Shown here: positions 6,176-8,226 of the stretch, piece by piece
How the letters are laid out: each line of letters begins with the position of its first letter
Numbering within the stretch: the stretch's first letter is position 1
DNA from: a bacterium
Lineage (GTDB): Bacteria > Patescibacteriota > Minisyncoccia > Phycocordibacterales > 1-14-0-10-42-12
Direction of reading: 5' to 3'
Length of the DNA: 8,226 bases
Assembly: GCA_030432135.1 (NCBI GenBank)
Contig: JAUIHD010000016.1
Location: 1 to 8,226 of the forward strand
Made by a program: the position numbers and the translations under genes
Notes under the pieces: model-generated
What the model was told of the DNA's origin: nothing
Database searches by the model: none
What the model saw: the letters and a program-made list of their open reading frames with translations, nothing else

Positions 6176-6817
6176 ATGAAAATGAATCGAATCGCATTGG
6201 TCGTTTTGACGACCTTGCTCTTATGCACCGCGGCGCCCTTGAGTGCCGCTTCCATTTTGCCGAAGAGCGGCAGCACCTGGTCGGGGACTCCCCCGACGCT
6301 CGGGACGTCCCAGGACGGGAACCCGCCTGGGACGATGGTGGACATTCTCGCCGGCCAGGTCGACGAGTGGCTCGTCGACGGCAGCAGCGTCGGGATGTTC
6401 ACCTTTTCGGCGGGCACGTACGACATTACGTTGCTCGACGAGATCGCTGGATTCTCCAACGTCAACCGCCTCTCGTGGGCGCCAGTCAGCAATCTGCTCG
6501 ACCTCACGCTCATCTTCGACGGGCCGGACAGTCCGGTCCAGACGAAGATGATTGCGCCACTTGTCGAGTGGGCATTCGTTCTCGAGTCGGGTAACGGCCA
6601 AAGCTACACCTCGCTCGAGGGCAGGGCGCTTGCGGCTCGCGACTCCGGTAACCCAGGCGTGGTCTTTGTCGGCTTCGAGGACAAGATCGACGAGGACAAC
6701 AACGACATCATCTTCTCGGTCGAAGGGCAGACAGCGGCGGTTCCGGAGCCGTCGACGTACCTGACGTTCCTCGCGGGGATCGCCGGCCTCGCCTGGTTCA
6801 AGCGAAAGAGGACCTAG
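6176..6817 (+). CDS. PEP-CTERM sorting-domain exported protein, GC-rich, likely horizontally acquired
   Basis: The 213-residue product has a Sec signal peptide at residues 1 to about 25 (basic MKMNR, hydrophobic IALVVLTTLLL, then APLSAA as likely cleavage region). It ends in a textbook PEP-CTERM tail: VPEPSTY at 189-195, a hydrophobic helix to about 208, then the basic tail KRKRT. Proteins with this tail are exported, held in the membrane, and cut by exosortase in exopolysaccharide-producing Gram-negative bacteria. The segment VFVGFEDKIDEDNNDIIFSV (163-182) resembles the GFEDL...DNDFND motif of DUF4114, often seen in such proteins and possibly calcium-binding. GC is about 58-70% in the lines I counted, far above both neighbours. 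The ATG at 6176 has a good Shine-Dalgarno site, five bases away. The gene has its own promoter and terminator. No exosortase or polysaccharide gene is nearby, so whether it is processed is open. The tail is certain by eye; host origin is inference. Confidence 0.9.
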   Translation: MKMNRIALVVLTTLLLCTAAPLSAASILPKSGSTWSGTPPTLGTSQDGNPPGTMVDILAGQVDEWLVDGSSVGMFTFSAGTYDITLLDEIAGFSNVNRLSWAPVSNLLDLTLIFDGPDSPVQTKMIAPLVEWAFVLESGNGQSYTSLEGRALAARDSGNPGVVFVGFEDKIDEDNNDIIFSVEGQTAAVPEPSTYLTFLAGIAGLAWFKRKRT

Positions 6818-6838
6818 GTAGCCGCTCGCAGCAGATAA

Positions 6839-6880
6839 AGGGCGCGCGTTGCATCGCAACGCGCGCCCTGATTTCTTTTT
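6839..6880 (+). terminator. Strong intrinsic terminator after the PEP-CTERM gene
   Basis: Left arm 6839-6852 (AGGGCGCGCGTTGC) pairs perfectly with 6856-6869 around a 3-base ATC loop, giving a 14-bp GC-rich stem. It is followed by GATTTC and five Ts ending at 6880. It ends the cassette just before the groES promoter and insulates the chaperonin operon. The GC-rich block stops here. Confidence 0.9.
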
Positions 6881-6889
6881 ATAATTTTC

Positions 6890-6918
6890 TTGAAAATATT
6901 TTACCGCGTCATTATAAT
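6890..6918 (+). promoter_or_regulatory. groES-groEL promoter, sigma70-type
   Basis: TTGAAA (6890-6895), a 17-base spacer and TATAAT (6913-6918) make the best promoter in the window. Predicted start is about 6925, giving a leader of roughly 38 bases. No CIRCE operator (TTAGCACTC-N9-GAGTGCTAA) is present, so classical HrcA control is not supported. Confidence 0.8.
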
Positions 6919-6931
6919 AATGGCGCATTTT

Positions 6932-6951
6932 GTTTATTAGAAATAATAAGC
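6932..6951 (+). promoter_or_regulatory. GAAA-loop hairpin in the groES leader
   Basis: GTTTATTA-GAAA-TAATAAGC can fold into an 8-bp stem (one G-U pair) closed by a GNRA tetraloop, starting about seven bases after the predicted transcription start. It lies 12 bases before the ATG and does not cover it. Possible roles are mRNA 5'-end protection or a protein-binding site; a thermosensor role is speculative. Confidence 0.4.
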
Positions 6952-6963
6952 TAGACTCAGTTT

Positions 6964-7317
6964 ATGAAAAAAACTACCAAAAAAAGTACTAAAACAGTAA
7001 GTACACCAAAGAAAACAACATTGGGCGTGACACCGCTTGGGGATAGAGTACTCATAAGGCCACTCTCTCCTGAAGAAATGGGAGGAAAAACAATCGGAGG
7101 CATTATTATTCCTGACACACTCGACAAAGAAAAACCAGAACAGGGAACAGTACTCGCACTCGGTGAAGGGCGTCTGGTGGATGGAAAAAGGATTTCAATA
7201 AATCTAAAAGTTGGAGATAAGGTTATTTTCTCAAAGTATGCATATGACGAAATAAAAATAGACGGCGAAGAATATTATATGCTTAAGGAAGACAATATAT
7301 TAGCAGTCCTAAAATAA
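6964..7317 (+). CDS. groES: Co-chaperonin GroES with a basic N-terminal extension
   Basis: GroES is the heptameric lid that caps GroEL and drives the ATP-dependent folding cycle in the cytoplasm. The core begins at about residue 23 (VTPLGDRVLIRPL). It contains the mobile-loop region EEMGGKTIGGIIIPD (residues 38-52), whose hydrophobic IIIP part binds GroEL. It ends with KYAYDEIKIDGEEYYMLKEDNILAVL, standard for the family. At 117 residues it is about 20 longer than usual. The excess is a Lys/Thr-rich N-terminus, MKKTTKKSTKTVSTPKKTT. The ATG at 6964 has no Shine-Dalgarno site. In-frame TTG and GTG codons near residues 20-22 would give a normal-length protein but also lack a ribosome site, so I keep the ATG. 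groEL follows after seven bases, as in the usual groESL operon. Confidence 0.95.
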   Translation: MKKTTKKSTKTVSTPKKTTLGVTPLGDRVLIRPLSPEEMGGKTIGGIIIPDTLDKEKPEQGTVLALGEGRLVDGKRISINLKVGDKVIFSKYAYDEIKIDGEEYYMLKEDNILAVLK

Positions 7318-7324
7318 TTTCTAT

Positions 7325-8226
7325 ATGGCAAAACAAGTAATTTTTCATAGTGATGCACGACTACAGCTTAAGAAAGGTATTGATATTGTCGCTCAAGCGG
7401 TGAGGGTAACTATTGGTCCACGAGGACGAAATGTTGCGCTTGATAGAGGATATGGCGGTCCAACCATCACAAATGACGGGGTATCTATCGCTAAAGAATT
7501 TTCTCTCGAAAACAAGTTTGAGAACATGGGTGCAGAGATAATAAAAGAGGTTGCGCAAAAAACAAACGATGCGGCAGGAGATGGGACAACAACGGCGACA
7601 GTACTTACACATGCGCTTATCACAGAAGGAATGCGCCATACAGAGCTTGGAGTAAATGCCATGCGACTTCGTGAAGGTATTGAAAAAGCTGCGGCAAAGG
7701 CGATAGAAGCACTGCAGAAAAGTGCAAAACCTATCAAAGGAAAAGAGGAAATCAAACAGGTGGCAACTATTTCCGCAGAAAGTGAAGAGATCGGGCGAAT
7801 TATTGCAAATACTATTGATAAAGTCGGGCAGGATGGTGTAGTGACTGTAGAAGAATCACAATCCCTATCTATTGAAGAACCAGAAGTTGTAAAAGGGCTT
7901 GAGTTCGATAAGGGATATGTGTCTCCTTACATGATTACTAACACAGAACGACTCGAAGCTGAGTTTAAAGACCCTGCAATCTTGGTTACGGATAAGAAGA
8001 TTTCAAACGTAAAAGAAATCCTACCGTTCCTTGAAAAAGTAACGCAGTCTGGTACGAAGGAGCTTGTCATTATTGCGGACGATATAGAAGGAGAAGCTTT
8101 GACCACATTCGTAGTAAATAAACTTCGAGGAGGATTTTCAGTGCTTGGTATTAAAGCGCCAGGGTATGGAGACAAGAAAACGGAAATGCTCGAAGATATT
8201 GCAACAACCATTGGGGCTACGGTTCT
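7325..8226 (+). CDS. groEL: Chaperonin GroEL (60 kDa), 5' part; gene runs off the window
   Basis: GroEL forms the tetradecameric double ring in which proteins fold with ATP and GroES. The frame opens at ATG 7325 (MAKQVIFHSDARLQLKKG) and stays open for 300 codons to the window edge, about 55% of a normal ~545-residue chain. Visible are the equatorial nucleotide-binding segments IGPRGRNVALD (30-40), PTITNDGVSIAKE with D51 (46-58) and GDGTTTATVL (85-94). The intermediate-domain stretch ATISAESEEIG and most of the apical domain (EGLEFDKGY-like KGLEFDKGYVSPY, later IKAPGYGDKK) follow. No defect is seen. It is the second gene of the groESL operon, seven bases after groES and with no Shine-Dalgarno site, so translation may be coupled. 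Missing from view are the C-terminal equatorial part, including the catalytic Asp near residue 398, and the tail. Confidence 0.97.
   Translation, partial: MAKQVIFHSDARLQLKKGIDIVAQAVRVTIGPRGRNVALDRGYGGPTITNDGVSIAKEFSLENKFENMGAEIIKEVAQKTNDAAGDGTTTATVLTHALITEGMRHTELGVNAMRLREGIEKAAAKAIEALQKSAKPIKGKEEIKQVATISAESEEIGRIIANTIDKVGQDGVVTVEESQSLSIEEPEVVKGLEFDKGYVSPYMITNTERLEAEFKDPAILVTDKKISNVKEILPFLEKVTQSGTKELVIIADDIEGEALTTFVVNKLRGGFSVLGIKAPGYGDKKTEMLEDIATTIGATV

Noticed and set aside
6136..6928. Several long open frames on both strands over the PEP-CTERM gene (up to 235 codons)
   Set aside because: High GC makes stop codons rare in all frames. Only the frame at 6176 has a ribosome site, signal peptide, sorting tail and a terminator at the right place.
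6925..6963. CIRCE/HrcA operator in front of groES
   Set aside because: The only inverted repeat has 6-8 bp arms with a 4-base loop and does not match TTAGCACTC-N9-GAGTGCTAA.
1..8226. CRISPR array, tRNA, insertion sequence or attachment site
   Set aside because: I found no regularly spaced repeats, no cloverleaf-like sequence with T-loop motif, no transposase frame and no long terminal repeats.

Overview
The window looks like a piece of a Candidate Phyla Radiation (Patescibacteria, probably Parcubacteria-like) chromosome. This is an inference from three things: AT-rich native genes (about 35-40% GC in the lines I counted), start codons with no Shine-Dalgarno sequence, and protein features such as a basic-tailed RNase J and a membrane-anchored solute-binding protein. 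No rRNA or other taxonomic marker is present, so the phylum is not proven.

Layout. Positions 1-134 (minus) hold the middle of a zinc/manganese ABC permease (ZnuB type) whose N-terminal part is missing. It is joined in frame to the stop codon of a complete MFS transporter (135-1313, minus). A divergent plus-strand gene (1429-1929) encodes an unrecognised 166-residue protein with one N-terminal membrane helix; it is more GC-rich than its neighbours and ends at a strong bidirectional hairpin terminator (1955-1988). Next come three minus-strand genes, transcribed right to left: secG (5813-6037), an OppA/DppA-type solute-binding protein (4032-5729) and RNase J (1995-4016). The last two are only 15 bases apart. 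Divergent from secG is a striking GC-rich cassette (about 6120-6870). It contains a PEP-CTERM sorting-signal protein (6176-6817) with its own promoter, a good Shine-Dalgarno site and a 14-bp hairpin terminator. The window ends with groES and a partial groEL (6964-8226), driven by a clear sigma70-type promoter placed directly after that terminator.

How it fits together. The conserved genes cover housekeeping tasks: mRNA processing (RNase J), Sec export (SecG), solute/peptide capture, efflux or uptake (MFS) and chaperonin folding (GroES/GroEL). Into this background two compositionally foreign single-gene plus-strand units have been placed. Each has a strong Shine-Dalgarno site and a strong intrinsic terminator, while the native genes lack Shine-Dalgarno sites and several seem to make leaderless or near-leaderless mRNAs. 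The PEP-CTERM gene is the main oddity. That sorting system is known from Gram-negative bacteria that have exosortase and make exopolysaccharide, and no exosortase gene is visible here. No tRNA, rRNA, CRISPR array, insertion sequence or long repeat was found. No gene-free stretch exceeds 150 bases.
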